A stretch of 64,000 nucleotides of DNA from QKTW01 sp052161885 (GCA_052161885.1 CP197396.1:3596001-3660000); one strand, 5' to 3'; shown: positions 32,763 through 42,253, counted from the stretch's first letter. A program made the numbers and translations. Notes: generated by a model not told the origin, from the sequence alone.

Positions 32763-33620
32763 GTGCGCACGTTCATCCAGTTCATACGCCGATTTTTTAA
32801 CCTCATACTGTTCCTGGGGCTGGAGATCGTATGTATTGTATTGATTGCACGCACCAAAACATTGCAGGGCAATGACATAATGAACTCTGCAAATGCGGTG
32901 AACGGGTATTTCTATCACAAACAGAACGATCTTGTTTATTATTTTGGCCTGCGGCAGATGAATGACAGCCTGCAGAATGAAAATATGCGCCTGCGTGCCG
33001 AACTTGCCGCCATTCACAGCCGCGATACATTGAAAGATCATATCGGCGGCCTTGCAGACTCTGTCAACGACTCAACCCACATTATCCGATATGCACAATA
33101 CCAGTTCCGCGCTGCCCGTGTAATCAGCAATTCTGTTATTGCAGCCGACAATTATATCACGATCAATCGCGGTTCGGCAGATGGTATTGAAAAAAACATG
33201 GCGGTAGTATCCGGAAACGGCCTGGTAGGTAAGGTAGAGCATGTTTCTGCCCATTATGCCGTAGTGCTTTCACTGCTGAGTGTAAAGCAGAAGGTAAGTG
33301 CGGGCCTGAAAGATGTAAGATCCAGCTTTATTTCCTGGGAAGGCGATAAGCCCGACATCCTGATGATGGAAGGCATTCAACAGGAGATAAAAGTGAAGAT
33401 CGGAGACTCTGTACATACCACCGGGTTTTCCCAGTATCTCCCCGCCGGCATATTGATCGGCACTGTTGTAAAAAAAGAAACGCTTAAAAAAGATAATTCT
33501 CAGCGCCTGTATGTGCGCCCGGCCACCAACTTCCGCAATCTGCAGTATGTGTATGTGATCGGCGACAAAATGCTGGGAGAACGTATAGAACTGGAAGACT
33601 CCGTAAAACGCAAGAAATGA
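32763..33620 (+). CDS. mreC: Rod shape-determining protein MreC
   Basis: 285 residues from GTG 32763. Short cytoplasmic start, one membrane helix (LILFLGLEIVCIVLIA), a coiled-coil stretch (LRQMNDSLQNENMRLRAEL) and then the periplasmic beta domain with ITINRGSADGIEKNMAVVSGNGLVGKV, the most conserved MreC part. It links MreB to wall synthases. The stop overlaps the mreD start by 4 bp (ATGA). The GTG start is 97 bp after mreB, behind an inverted repeat. Confidence 0.95.
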   Translation: MRTFIQFIRRFFNLILFLGLEIVCIVLIARTKTLQGNDIMNSANAVNGYFYHKQNDLVYYFGLRQMNDSLQNENMRLRAELAAIHSRDTLKDHIGGLADSVNDSTHIIRYAQYQFRAARVISNSVIAADNYITINRGSADGIEKNMAVVSGNGLVGKVEHVSAHYAVVLSLLSVKQKVSAGLKDVRSSFISWEGDKPDILMMEGIQQEIKVKIGDSVHTTGFSQYLPAGILIGTVVKKETLKKDNSQRLYVRPATNFRNLQYVYVIGDKMLGERIELEDSVKRKK

Positions 33621-34165
33621 GCGAATATGTAAAAAACTTTCTGCGCTTTTGTCTGCTGATGGCCATACAGCTGCTGATACTGAACAAGATCAGCCTGCGG
33701 TGGTGGTCGCAGCCTGCCGGATTTCCGGTATTTATTCCTTTTGTATACCCACTGTTTATCCTGTTACTGCCATTTGAAACACCGGTATGGCTGTTGCTGA
33801 TTCTGGGCTTTGTTACCGGCATAACTGTAGACGGTGCAATGGATATGGCCGGCATGCACGCCATGGCCACCGTTTTTATTGCCTATCTGCGTACTAATGT
33901 GCTTAATGCCCTTATGCCCAAACATCTTTCAGAATACCCCAACCAGTCACCTAATGTAAAAAATATGGGCTGGGTGCCATTCCTGGTATACGGCGGCTTC
34001 CTGGTATTGCTGCACCATACTTTATTCTTCCTCGTGGAACTGTGGAGCGCAGGCAATATTGCTTACCTGCTGCTGAAAATACTCGCGTCATCGCTCACTT
34101 CCATGATTTTTATCATCATTTACCTGTTGTTATTCACACGACAGGCTGCTATAAAAACAAACTGA
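33617..34165 (+). CDS. mreD: Rod shape-determining protein MreD
   Basis: 182 residues, about five membrane helices, with PVFIPFVYPLFILLLPFETP and GFVTGITVDGAMDMAGMHAMATVF, which match Bacteroidota MreD. It overlaps mreC by 4 bp, so translation is coupled. Integral membrane partner of MreC. Downstream the next gene has its own promoter. Confidence 0.9.
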   Translation: MSEYVKNFLRFCLLMAIQLLILNKISLRWWSQPAGFPVFIPFVYPLFILLLPFETPVWLLLILGFVTGITVDGAMDMAGMHAMATVFIAYLRTNVLNALMPKHLSEYPNQSPNVKNMGWVPFLVYGGFLVLLHHTLFFLVELWSAGNIAYLLLKILASSLTSMIFIIIYLLLFTRQAAIKTN

Positions 34166-34182
34166 TAATTTTCAGGCCGGGT

Positions 34183-34216
34183 TTTGATTTATAAACCAAT
34201 GCTGCACTTACCTTTG
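34183..34216 (+). promoter_or_regulatory. Promoter after mreD
   Basis: -33 TTTG (34183-34186) and -7 TACCTTTG (34209-34216), 22 bp apart. Predicted start of transcription is near 34223, next to the TTG taken as the start of the following gene. Confidence 0.55.
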
Positions 34217-34223
34217 CCATACT

Positions 34224-34613
34224 TTGCGTAAAACCATTGCCATCATATTGCTTCTCTGCATTAGCTACCAGTGTGTGGTAAAGCTGGGTATTATTGCGTG
34301 GTACGAATGGAATAAAAACTACGTAGCTACCGTACTTTGCGAAAACAAAGACAAGCCACAGATGCATTGCTGCGGTAAGTGCTACCTCCGCAAGCAACTG
34401 AACAAAGCCGACGACGGCACCGAAAAAAACCAGGGAAAAAACAATACCGTAAAATGGGAAAAGATAGAACAGGCTCCGTTCCTGGTTCCTGAAAATTATT
34501 CTGTTCCTTTTTACGCCGTTTCTACGACCAGTCATTTTACCAGCCGCTACCTGGCACCATCCGGATATGATCCGCTTATATCCGTCTTTCATCCACCCTC
34601 TGTTTCCTGCTGA
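34224..34613 (+). CDS. Small Cys/His-containing exported or membrane protein
   Basis: 129 residues from TTG 34224. A hydrophobic N-terminus (TIAIILLLCISYQCVVKLGII) precedes the motif C-E-N-K-D-K-P-x-x-x-C-C-G-K-C-Y-L-R-K-Q-L (about 39-59), with four cysteines and a histidine that could bind metal or form disulfides. The C-terminal half is polar and ends in Cys. I recall short Bacteroidota proteins of this pattern near copper-related genes but cannot name a family. It stands 59 bp before a CxxCxC barrel-like protein and then an MbnP-type lipoprotein. The start is uncertain: no ATG precedes the motif, and a TTG at 34248 is possible. Confidence 0.65.
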   Translation: MRKTIAIILLLCISYQCVVKLGIIAWYEWNKNYVATVLCENKDKPQMHCCGKCYLRKQLNKADDGTEKNQGKNNTVKWEKIEQAPFLVPENYSVPFYAVSTTSHFTSRYLAPSGYDPLISVFHPPSVSC

Positions 34614-34714
34614 TTAAACAGTATTCTTAGCATTTCCACATAAACTACAGCCAATGGCCTGTATTTTATGCGGTGTGCATTGTAATTATTTCTTTCTGCA
34701 AAAACATTGACAAG

Positions 34715-35632
34715 ATGAAACGTCTGTTACAATGTTTGCTGCTGATGTTTTCTGCTGTGCAGGCAACCTATGCCTGTAATGTATGCGGATGCTCAGCCGG
34801 CAATCAATACCTGGGTATATTGCCCCAGTTTTACGATCATTTTATTGGCTTCCAGTATCAATACCGGAGCGTTCACAGCGATCATCCCGGCTTGCGCCCC
34901 ACAGACCCTAAAGATCCGGGAACAGAATATTATAACACCTTCCAGGTATGGGGCCGTTATTATATAGGCAAACGCGTTCAGCTATTTGGCTTTGTGCCTT
35001 ACCAGTACAATCTCGAAGTAATGGATGGAAAACGTACTGCAACCAGCGGCATAGGGGATGCCTCTATGCTGGCCAACGTGATTATAGTAAAGCCTAAAAC
35101 GGAAAAAGACCTGCAACACTCGCTGCTGCTGGGTGGCGGCATTAAGTTGCCAACAGGTCGTTATACCGGCATCACCGAAATGGACAAGCTGGGACTGCCT
35201 AACACACAGCCTGGTACCGGCTCCTGGGATTTTGTTGCAGATGGCAACTATACTTTACGTTATAAAAAAACCGGGATCAACCTGGATGCAGCTTATACAT
35301 TTACCACGGCAAATAAATACGATTACAAGTACGGAAACCGGCTTAGCACAGGATTGCTCGGCTTTTACTGGTGGCAGAAAAATAAATGGAAACTCCTGCC
35401 ACAGGCCGGCCTGAAATATGAATACACACTGCACGATTACGACAATTACTCCAAACGCTGGCTTAACGACCAGACTGGCGGCAGTATGTTGTTTGCCTCT
35501 GCCGGTGCACAGGTTTACTACAAACAGTTTGGGCTGCAATGCATGTATCACTTACCCCTAGCCCAAAACTTTGCACAGGGAAATGTAACGACCATTGCAA
35601 GACTGGAAACCGGCTTATTCTTTCTTTTTTAA
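34715..35632 (+). CDS. Exported CxxCxC outer-membrane-like protein
   Basis: 305 residues from ATG 34715 (MKRLLQCLLLMFSAVQATYA signal peptide); the open frame starts at 34673. The mature N-terminus is CNVCGCSAGNQYLGILPQF, a CxxCxC site placed where the barrel starts. The rest alternates aromatic and polar residues and ends in LETGLFFLF, the terminal Phe typical of outer-membrane barrels. Motifs such as LLGGGIKLPTGRY resemble transporter- or TonB-less barrel families of Bacteroidota. Context suggests metal handling; this is inference. Confidence 0.7.
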   Translation: MKRLLQCLLLMFSAVQATYACNVCGCSAGNQYLGILPQFYDHFIGFQYQYRSVHSDHPGLRPTDPKDPGTEYYNTFQVWGRYYIGKRVQLFGFVPYQYNLEVMDGKRTATSGIGDASMLANVIIVKPKTEKDLQHSLLLGGGIKLPTGRYTGITEMDKLGLPNTQPGTGSWDFVADGNYTLRYKKTGINLDAAYTFTTANKYDYKYGNRLSTGLLGFYWWQKNKWKLLPQAGLKYEYTLHDYDNYSKRWLNDQTGGSMLFASAGAQVYYKQFGLQCMYHLPLAQNFAQGNVTTIARLETGLFFLF

Positions 35633-35676
35633 ACACAACCTTGCCTGTTAAACTTTAAACATCAAAATTTATTAAA

Positions 35677-36750
35677 ATGAACAAATCCTTAATAGCATAT
35701 ACCATTTTTGCTTTTTCAATTCTTTTTATTGCTTCCTGTCAGAAAAAAGACGACACAACACCCGATCCTTCAAAAGTGACCATCACTGTATTAAATCCGC
35801 AGGACCAGCAAACCATATCACACGGAGATACGCTGCATATTGATGCGAACATTACTTACCCCAGCGAATTGCATGGGTATGAGATACAACTGACCAACAC
35901 TACAACCGGCGAAGTGCTGTTTGATGACGACGAACATGTACATGACGATCATTTTACCATTGCCGACATGTGGGTAGATACGCTGAATGCTCCAGTAACC
36001 CTACAGCTGAAAATAACTGTGGAAATAGACCATAACGGAAATGAAGCAACGAAAGTGATCACCATTAACCATGGTGCTGCTACCGGCAATGCTATGCTGC
36101 ATTTTACCAATACTGCCGGCAACCAGCTGCTGACGCTGAATTCGGGCAACTACACAACCGCATCGGGCAGCAGTATCACCGTTTCCAAATTCAATTATTA
36201 CATCAGCAATATCCGCTTTAACAACACAAACGGCAGCAGCTTTTCAGAACCGGAAAGCTACCACCTTCTGCAGCAGAGCGATGCTTCAAGTCTTAGTTTC
36301 AATATCGGCAACATTCCTGCCGGCACTTATGGCAGTGTTTCCTTTATGATTGGTGTAGACAGCACTCATAATACCAGCGGAGCACAAACAGGAGCACTCG
36401 ATCCGGTAAATGGTATGTTCTGGAGCTGGAATACCGGCTACATTATGGCTAAAATGGAAGGGACATCACCACAAGCCGGCTCTACAGACAACACATTTAT
36501 TTTTCACATCGGCGGCTTTTCCGGCGTAAACAGTGCACTGCACACAGTAACCCTGAACCTCCCCGCACCACTTACGATCCATAAAAACAGTAACGCTATG
36601 GTGCACTTGCACGCTGACGCACTGGCCTGGTTTGCACCGAATAGCATCAACCTGGGCACTGTTTATAACATCATGAATATAAGCCCTACCTCAAAAATGA
36701 TATCAGATAATTATGCCGGTATGTTTGCAGCAGATTCTGTAAAAAACTAG
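35677..36750 (+). CDS. MbnP-family lipoprotein
   Basis: 357 residues. Lipoprotein signal (LIAYTIFAFSILFIASC). Residues ~25-130 form an Ig-like domain with the His-rich DDDEHVHDDHF. The C-terminal half matches MbnP-like domains: SKFNYYISNIRF, SFMIGVDSTHNTSG, GALDPVNGMFWSWNTGYI and the late LHADALAWF. MbnP and its partners are linked to copper in methanobactin clusters; in Bacteroidota they occur without methanobactin. Genes at 34224 and 34715 lie upstream on the same strand with 101- and 44-bp gaps. A periplasm-facing metal-binding role is likely but not proven. Confidence 0.85.
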   Translation: MNKSLIAYTIFAFSILFIASCQKKDDTTPDPSKVTITVLNPQDQQTISHGDTLHIDANITYPSELHGYEIQLTNTTTGEVLFDDDEHVHDDHFTIADMWVDTLNAPVTLQLKITVEIDHNGNEATKVITINHGAATGNAMLHFTNTAGNQLLTLNSGNYTTASGSSITVSKFNYYISNIRFNNTNGSSFSEPESYHLLQQSDASSLSFNIGNIPAGTYGSVSFMIGVDSTHNTSGAQTGALDPVNGMFWSWNTGYIMAKMEGTSPQAGSTDNTFIFHIGGFSGVNSALHTVTLNLPAPLTIHKNSNAMVHLHADALAWFAPNSINLGTVYNIMNISPTSKMISDNYAGMFAADSVKN

Positions 36751-36770
36751 TTGAGTTGTTACTCTGAATA

Positions 36771-36806
36771 AAAATAAAGGCTGCCTCAGGGCAGCCTTTA
36801 TTTTTA
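36771..36806 (+). terminator. Terminator between the MbnP and glycosyltransferase genes
   Basis: AAAAATAAAGGCTGCC and its complement with loop TCAG form a 16-bp stem with A/T tails on both sides. It can serve the converging gene as well. Confidence 0.92.
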
Positions 36807-36860
36807 TGATCTGTAATTATTCGCAGAATATAATTGAACAAGAGGGCAGCGCAGATCGTT

Positions 36861-37985
36861 TTAACCGATGCATTTCATCATGCTTTCCCAAAGCTGTACA
36901 GCAGAGCGGTCCCAGTCAAATTTTGCAACCTGGGCAGGTGCAGCGGCAACAAGGCGTGCGCGCAGCATTTCATCCTTATAGATCAGTGCCATTTTTGCTG
37001 CTATGTCTTCCGGGTCGGTAGGGTCCACCAGCAAAGCCGCATCTCCTGCCACTTCGGGCATAGAAGATGTATTGCTCACTATTGCCGGTACATTACATTG
37101 CAGCGCTTCAAGGATAGGAATGCCGAAACCTTCAAACAGCGACGCATATACCAGCGCATAGGCCCCGCCCATCACCTGTGAGAGTTCCTCCACATTCATG
37201 TAACCCACCCATTTTACATCCTTTTTAAAAGGCATTTCTTCGCGCATTTCCACCAGCTCGTCAAACTTCCAGGCCATACGCCCTACGATAACGAGCTTCA
37301 TATTACTGCGGTGGTGCTTTTTAAATGCAATAAAGGCTTTCAGCAGGTTCAACACATTTTTACGCGGATGCAATGCTCCGGCAAAAACGAAATATTCACA
37401 GCCATCTGCATATTTTGTTTTTACGGCCTCACGTTCTTCCCAGCTGAGCGGACGGTATATATCGTGCGCACCATTGTATACTACATCGATCTTATCTTCC
37501 GGTATATGGTAGCGCGTTGCAATATCCTGTTTTGAATATTCAGAAACGGTAACGATACGTTTTGCCTTCTTCGCAAACTTGGGAGAAAAATGCCTCCAGT
37601 AAAAGCGCTGGCTGGCCTTCAGATGTTCCGGGTAGTGCTCAAAAGCAAGATCATGAATAACGAGGCACGTGGGCACCTTTGTATACAGCGACATTTGCCC
37701 GTCTGTAGAAAGGAAAAGGTCTGCTTTATACTTGCGCAGCATAAACGGTATGCTCCAGTCGAACCAAAGATAGAATAGCACAGGATGCCGTGCCGGCGGC
37801 GGAACAACTACAGGCGTAACATTACGGGCAAACACAAACGATTTATCATACGGCCTGTCAAAGAAAAATATAAACTCATGCTCCGGGTGATTACGGACCA
37901 TTCGTTCCAGGGTCTGATAGGTGAACCAACCGATTCCTTCCAGTTTTCCTTTTAATAACAATCTTGTATTTACGGCAATGCGCAT
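36861..37985 (-). CDS. Family 4-type glycosyltransferase
   Basis: 374 residues from ATG 37985 (MRIAVNTRLLLKGKLEGIGW); an ATG 15 bp upstream is less likely. GT-B fold: N-terminal half with HDLAFEHYPEHL and VTVSEYSKQDI, C-terminal half with FVFAGALHPRKNVLNLL and the E-x7-E donor motif EGFGIPILEALQCNVPAI. It transfers a sugar from a nucleotide donor, probably in surface polysaccharide or glycolipid synthesis. It is divergent from a flippase gene 128 bp away, which supports that role. Cytoplasmic or membrane-peripheral. Confidence 0.9.
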   Translation of the reverse strand: MRIAVNTRLLLKGKLEGIGWFTYQTLERMVRNHPEHEFIFFFDRPYDKSFVFARNVTPVVVPPPARHPVLFYLWFDWSIPFMLRKYKADLFLSTDGQMSLYTKVPTCLVIHDLAFEHYPEHLKASQRFYWRHFSPKFAKKAKRIVTVSEYSKQDIATRYHIPEDKIDVVYNGAHDIYRPLSWEEREAVKTKYADGCEYFVFAGALHPRKNVLNLLKAFIAFKKHHRSNMKLVIVGRMAWKFDELVEMREEMPFKKDVKWVGYMNVEELSQVMGGAYALVYASLFEGFGIPILEALQCNVPAIVSNTSSMPEVAGDAALLVDPTDPEDIAAKMALIYKDEMLRARLVAAAPAQVAKFDWDRSAVQLWESMMKCIG

Positions 37986-38113
37986 AGCTATTGGCCGCAA
38001 AAATATAATTTTACCGCTTTATAGCGCCTTTAATTAGTTTAAAGACGAGTAATTTATAACAATAAGTATCTGTTTCTGCACGTTACAGATGTTTATTTCC
38101 GATTATACAAACC

Positions 38114-39553
38114 ATGCGCCGATTATTTGTAAAAAATATTCTTTTTGTTCTTGCGGTAAACCTGCTTATCAAGCCGGTGTGGATATTCCTCATAGACCGT
38201 ACAGTACAAAACAGGGTGGGGCATGCGTCTTACGGTACTTATCAGACACTGTTCAACCTCGGAATCATTTTCCAGATCGTTCTTGATTTCGGACTAAATT
38301 ATTATAACAGCCGGGTGATATCCGAAAAGCCGGAGCGGTTGCGGGAAATGTTTTCTGTGATGCTTTCTGCCCGTATTGTGCTTACCATATTTTATGCTGC
38401 AATAGTATGGTGCACCGGCTGGCTGCTGGGATACCGGGGTTGGGAAATGGGGCTGCTCACCGGCATCTTGCTTATACAGGGCTTTAACGTAATGGTGCAA
38501 TATATGCGCAGTAATGTTGCCGCTCTCCATCATTTCCGTATAGATGGTATCCTTTCCATTGCAGACCGTTTCCTGATGATCCTTATCTGCGGCTTCCTGC
38601 TTTATTATCCTGCTACGGCAGGGCATTTCAAAATAGAATGGTTTGTAATATGCCAGGCTGGCTGCTATGCTATAGTATTGCTTGCTTCTTATTTTGTGCT
38701 GCGGAAGTTGGCAGCACATCCGCTGCCATTCCGGTTTCATACAGAAGGGGTATTTCACATTATTAAGGAAAGTTTTCCTTACGCGCTGCTTATATTCCTC
38801 ATGTCGGTATATATGCGGTCGGATATGGTGCTTGTAGAACGTATAGCAGGCAAAGATGAGGCTGGTATATATGCCGCGGCCTATCGCCTGCTGGATGTGG
38901 GCAATATATTCGGGCTTATGTTTGCCAATATGCTGCTGCCGGTATTTGGCCGCATGCTGGGGCAGAAAGAGGATATTTTTCCCATCGTACGTGTGTGCGT
39001 GAACATGTTGTTGCCGGCGTCCGTTATCGCTGCCATAGCTGCTGCTTTTTTCGGAACTGATATCATGGAGCTGCTGTACAAAGGCGCAGGCACTTATGAT
39101 GGGCGTGTATTTGCATGGCTTATTGCCTCACTCCCGGCTTATTGCCTCATGTATGTATACTCTACGCTGCTTACAGCCAATGGTTGCCTGAAAATACTGA
39201 ACTGGCTGGCTGTTGCCGGAGTTGCCATCAACCTTGGATTTAATTTTATACTTATACCGCATTACGGATGCCTTGGCGCCGCTGTTATTACTTTTGTAAC
39301 GCAGACTGTGCTTGCCGGCGGTTTTATTTTCTTTGCCAAAAAGAAGAATAACCTGCCTTACAACCCTGGGTGGCTGCTGAAACAGGCAGGATTTCTGCTC
39401 GTGGCCATTGCTGTATGTTATTGTATACAGATGCTGCCGGTTTCGTGGTTATTGCAGCTCACATGCTATGCAGTTGTTTCCGTAGGGCTGATGTTTGTTT
39501 TCGGTTTTATTTCCGTTCCGGAGATGGTAAAGCTTTTTAAGAAAGAAAACTAG
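38114..39553 (+). CDS. Wzx-type polysaccharide flippase
   Basis: 479 residues with 12-14 hydrophobic segments of the MATE/PST flippase fold. Typical parts are GTYQTLFNLGIIFQIVLDFGL, AGIYAAAYRLLDVGNIFGLMFANMLLPVFGR and the late GCLGAAVITFVTQTV. It probably moves lipid-linked sugars across the inner membrane. It is divergent from a GT4 gene and overlaps the tail of the convergent BrkB gene by 4 bp. ATG 38114 is used; an ATG at 38089 is in another frame. Confidence 0.88.
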   Translation: MRRLFVKNILFVLAVNLLIKPVWIFLIDRTVQNRVGHASYGTYQTLFNLGIIFQIVLDFGLNYYNSRVISEKPERLREMFSVMLSARIVLTIFYAAIVWCTGWLLGYRGWEMGLLTGILLIQGFNVMVQYMRSNVAALHHFRIDGILSIADRFLMILICGFLLYYPATAGHFKIEWFVICQAGCYAIVLLASYFVLRKLAAHPLPFRFHTEGVFHIIKESFPYALLIFLMSVYMRSDMVLVERIAGKDEAGIYAAAYRLLDVGNIFGLMFANMLLPVFGRMLGQKEDIFPIVRVCVNMLLPASVIAAIAAAFFGTDIMELLYKGAGTYDGRVFAWLIASLPAYCLMYVYSTLLTANGCLKILNWLAVAGVAINLGFNFILIPHYGCLGAAVITFVTQTVLAGGFIFFAKKKNNLPYNPGWLLKQAGFLLVAIAVCYCIQMLPVSWLLQLTCYAVVSVGLMFVFGFISVPEMVKLFKKEN

Positions 39554-40479
39554 AGCCCGTCTTCGTATTGCTCAGGTGTTATCTCTTTTGCTTCTCTTTT
39601 TACAATAAAAACGGCTGTATTATACGGTCGTATTCCTTTGCCCATACTCAGCGCGTACACTTTTGTAAACTCCGCACCGAGATATAGTATAATGGCGGAA
39701 TAATAGATCCAGGAAAGCACCAGTATCAGCGATGCTGCGGTGCCGTATGTATTGCCAAATTTTGAATTACCGAGATATGCACCAATAAGGAATTTACCAA
39801 TCAGAAATAATATACCTGTAAACCCGGAGCCGATCAATGCGTCGCGCCAGGCGATCTTTGCATCGGGCAGCACTTTGTAAATAACGGCAAAAAGCAGCGT
39901 AATGATGATGAACAGCACAAGGATATTCAGCCCGCGGAAAAGCATTACATTCTGAATGCTGAAGAGTTGCTGCAACCGGTCGCTGAGCAGGTCCATCAGC
40001 GTGTTTATAAACAATGAAACGATCAGCAGGAAACCCACTCCGGCAATCAATGAAAAGGATAACAGGCGGTTAGTGATAAACTTAAGCCAGCCGCGTTGTG
40101 GTTTTGCACGGATAGACCAGATGTAATTAATAGAGCTTTGTATCTCTACGAAAACGCCGCTGGCACCAAATATCAGCACAACAAACCCGATGATGCTGAA
40201 CGTAGCAGCATTATTCTGCTGCTGCATATTGTGTATGATACCGATCACCTGGTCTGCGCCGTCTTTTCCTATCAGGCCCTGTATCTGGTGATATACTTCG
40301 CCGGTAATAGTCTGCTTTTCAAAAAATAACCCTGTGAGCGAAATAATAAGCAGCAGCATAGGCCCTATGGAAAATATAGTATAATACGCCAGTGAGGCGC
40401 TCAGCTTTGTTGCATTATCAGCAGAAAATTCATTTACTGTGTTCTTCAGCAGCTGGAACCATTTCCTGATTGTGGCCAT
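39550..40479 (-). CDS. YihY/BrkB-family membrane protein
   Basis: 309 residues, about six membrane helices. LSASLAYYTIFSIGPMLLLI near the N-terminus and ILGFVVLIFGASGVFVEIQSSINYIW-like segments, together with a C-terminal YGTAASLILVLSWIYYSA, mark the YihY family, which was formerly called ribonuclease BN. The function is unsettled (transport or envelope). The basic-acidic tail REAKEITPEQYEDGL is cytoplasmic. Single gene, tail-to-tail with the flippase gene. Confidence 0.92.
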   Translation of the reverse strand: MATIRKWFQLLKNTVNEFSADNATKLSASLAYYTIFSIGPMLLLIISLTGLFFEKQTITGEVYHQIQGLIGKDGADQVIGIIHNMQQQNNAATFSIIGFVVLIFGASGVFVEIQSSINYIWSIRAKPQRGWLKFITNRLLSFSLIAGVGFLLIVSLFINTLMDLLSDRLQQLFSIQNVMLFRGLNILVLFIIITLLFAVIYKVLPDAKIAWRDALIGSGFTGILFLIGKFLIGAYLGNSKFGNTYGTAASLILVLSWIYYSAIILYLGAEFTKVYALSMGKGIRPYNTAVFIVKREAKEITPEQYEDGL

Positions 40480-40671
40480 TTTGTGTCCGGGTTTTACTAA
40501 AGTTAAATGATATGATCATACCGGCATCATTCTCTTTGCAAATCTGTTATTTACAATCTCTGTCGTTGGAGCATTTTAACCACCAGATCTTATAAAATCG
40601 CTGGTGGCAAAGGATTCCGGCTATTTGTGGCCTGATTTTTTTAAGAATATTACAACTTAAATTAACTCATT

Positions 40672-41043
40672 ATGGAACGCAAATACAGCAAAAAAGCTTC
40701 CGAAAAAGTGGGCAGAGCGATGCATGAAATGAAAGAAGGCACGCTGAAATCCGGCAACTCAGGCAAAAAAGTTACTGATCCTAAACAGGCAGTAGCCATA
40801 GGCCTTTCCGAAGCACGCGAAGAAGGCGCAAAAGTGCCGTCGAAAAAAAGTGCGTCAAAGAAAAGCGCTGCCCCTAAAAAAGCTGCGACAAAGAAATCTG
40901 CAACTAAAAAGACGGCAACTAAAAAAAGTACTGCAACAAAGAAAAGCGCAGCTCCCAAAAAAGCTGCTGCTAAAAAATCTACCCGCACCAGTTCTGCTTC
41001 ATCAAAAGGGACCAAACGCACGGCAGGCAAAAAACACTCCTGA
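40672..41043 (+). CDS. DUF6496-like protein with a histone H1-like Lys/Ala tail
   Basis: 123 residues. The first ~57 form a compact domain (KKASEKVGRAMHEMKEGTLKSG ... DPKQAVAIGLSEAREEG) seen in small proteins labelled DUF6496. The rest is a low-complexity tail of KKSA, PKKAA and TKK repeats, like the C-terminal tail of histone H1 or bacterial Hc1-type proteins, and so likely binds DNA or RNA by charge. The repeated codons (AAA, AAG, GCT) make the region prone to length change. Monocistronic, with a terminator at 41094. Confidence 0.85.
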   Translation: MERKYSKKASEKVGRAMHEMKEGTLKSGNSGKKVTDPKQAVAIGLSEAREEGAKVPSKKSASKKSAAPKKAATKKSATKKTATKKSTATKKSAAPKKAAAKKSTRTSSASSKGTKRTAGKKHS

Positions 41044-41093
41044 CTCATCCGCAGCTACAGAACGGAATAAAAACAGAACGTTATAAAACGGGA

Positions 41094-41127
41094 AAATCCC
41101 GCCAGCCCTGTAAGGCCTGCGGGATTT
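41094..41127 (+). terminator. Terminator between H1-like and aldo/keto reductase genes
   Basis: AAATCCCGC / GCGGGATTT with a 16-base loop and a following T/A-rich tract; probably works on both strands. Confidence 0.8.
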
Positions 41128-41146
41128 ATTATTTTGATCATATATA

Positions 41147-42130
41147 CTATGCAAAAACAGGTTTTGTTTTCATAATATCATCTATGCGATCTTTTACTTC
41201 CTGCGTCAGATTTGGATATATCTCCAGCGCTTTCAGATTTTCTTTCAGCTGTTCTTCTTTTGTAGCGCCAAGGATCGCCGTGGTTACATTAGGATTGCTG
41301 ATACACCAGGCTATGGCCAGTGTTGCGAGTGTGGTATCCAGTTCTTTTGCAATATTATTAAGCTGACGTACGCTGTTTATACGCTCTTCGCTCAGGGTGC
41401 GGTCTTTGAGCCATTCAAATCCTTCCAGTGCCAGGCGTGAGCCTTCCGGAACACCGTCATTATATTTTCCTGTAAGCAAGCCACTTGCCAGCGGACTCCA
41501 GATAGTTGTTCCCAGTCCTACGTTTTTAAAAATCGGTACATAGTCCGACTCCATTTTGTGGCGCTCAAACAGGTTATACTGCGGCTGTTCCATAGCAGGT
41601 CCTTCAAGGCCCAGTTCATGAGCAATCATGTTAGCTTCCATTATTTCAGCGCCGGTCCATTCGCTGGTGCCCCAGTAGAGAATTTTGCCCTGCTGTATCA
41701 GGCTGTTCATTGTACGCACTACTTCTTCTATCGGAGCATTCCGGTCGGGGCGGTGACAGAAGAAAAGATCGAGGTAATCCAGCTGGAAACGCTGTAATGC
41801 TTCATGGCAGGCCTCTGTAATATGTTTGCGGCTCAGGCCGGTCTGGTTAGGTTTGTTGGCCTCACCACGCCAGCCAAAAAATACCTTGCTGGATACGGTG
41901 TAGGAAGAGCGTTCCCAGTTTTTGGATTTCAGTACGCGGCCCATCATTTTTTCAGATTCGCCGCGGCTGTATACTTCAGCATTGTCAAAAAAGTTGATGC
42001 CATTATCGTAGGCAATGCCCATCAGGCGATCGGATATGCTGTCGTCTATCTGTTTGGCAAAAGTAACCCAGGAGCCATAAGAGAGAACGCTGAGCTGCAG
42101 GCCGGTGCGGCCCATTCTTCTGTAATCCAT
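41147..42130 (-). CDS. Aldo/keto reductase (potassium-channel beta-subunit type)
   Basis: 327 residues, a TIM-barrel NADPH-dependent oxidoreductase. Catalytic residues lie in FFDNAEVYSRGESE (Asp and Tyr), SSKVFFG (Lys) and LFFCHRPDRN (His). MGRTGLQLSVLSYGSWVTF and ATTAILGATKEEQLKENL are typical of the AKR6/Kv-beta-like subgroup. The substrate is unknown. Cytoplasmic single gene with a terminator at 41094-41127 shared with its neighbour. Confidence 0.92.
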   Translation of the reverse strand: MDYRRMGRTGLQLSVLSYGSWVTFAKQIDDSISDRLMGIAYDNGINFFDNAEVYSRGESEKMMGRVLKSKNWERSSYTVSSKVFFGWRGEANKPNQTGLSRKHITEACHEALQRFQLDYLDLFFCHRPDRNAPIEEVVRTMNSLIQQGKILYWGTSEWTGAEIMEANMIAHELGLEGPAMEQPQYNLFERHKMESDYVPIFKNVGLGTTIWSPLASGLLTGKYNDGVPEGSRLALEGFEWLKDRTLSEERINSVRQLNNIAKELDTTLATLAIAWCISNPNVTTAILGATKEEQLKENLKALEIYPNLTQEVKDRIDDIMKTKPVFA

Positions 42131-42253
42131 TTGTTTGGTTTTAGTATTGTGAAGTTACGGAGGGATGAGATGGAACTGCGCAGGATAATGAAGAAATAAA
42201 GAATCGTTATACAGGAGACATTTTATGAAAAAGTTTCTCTTACTGAAAATAAA

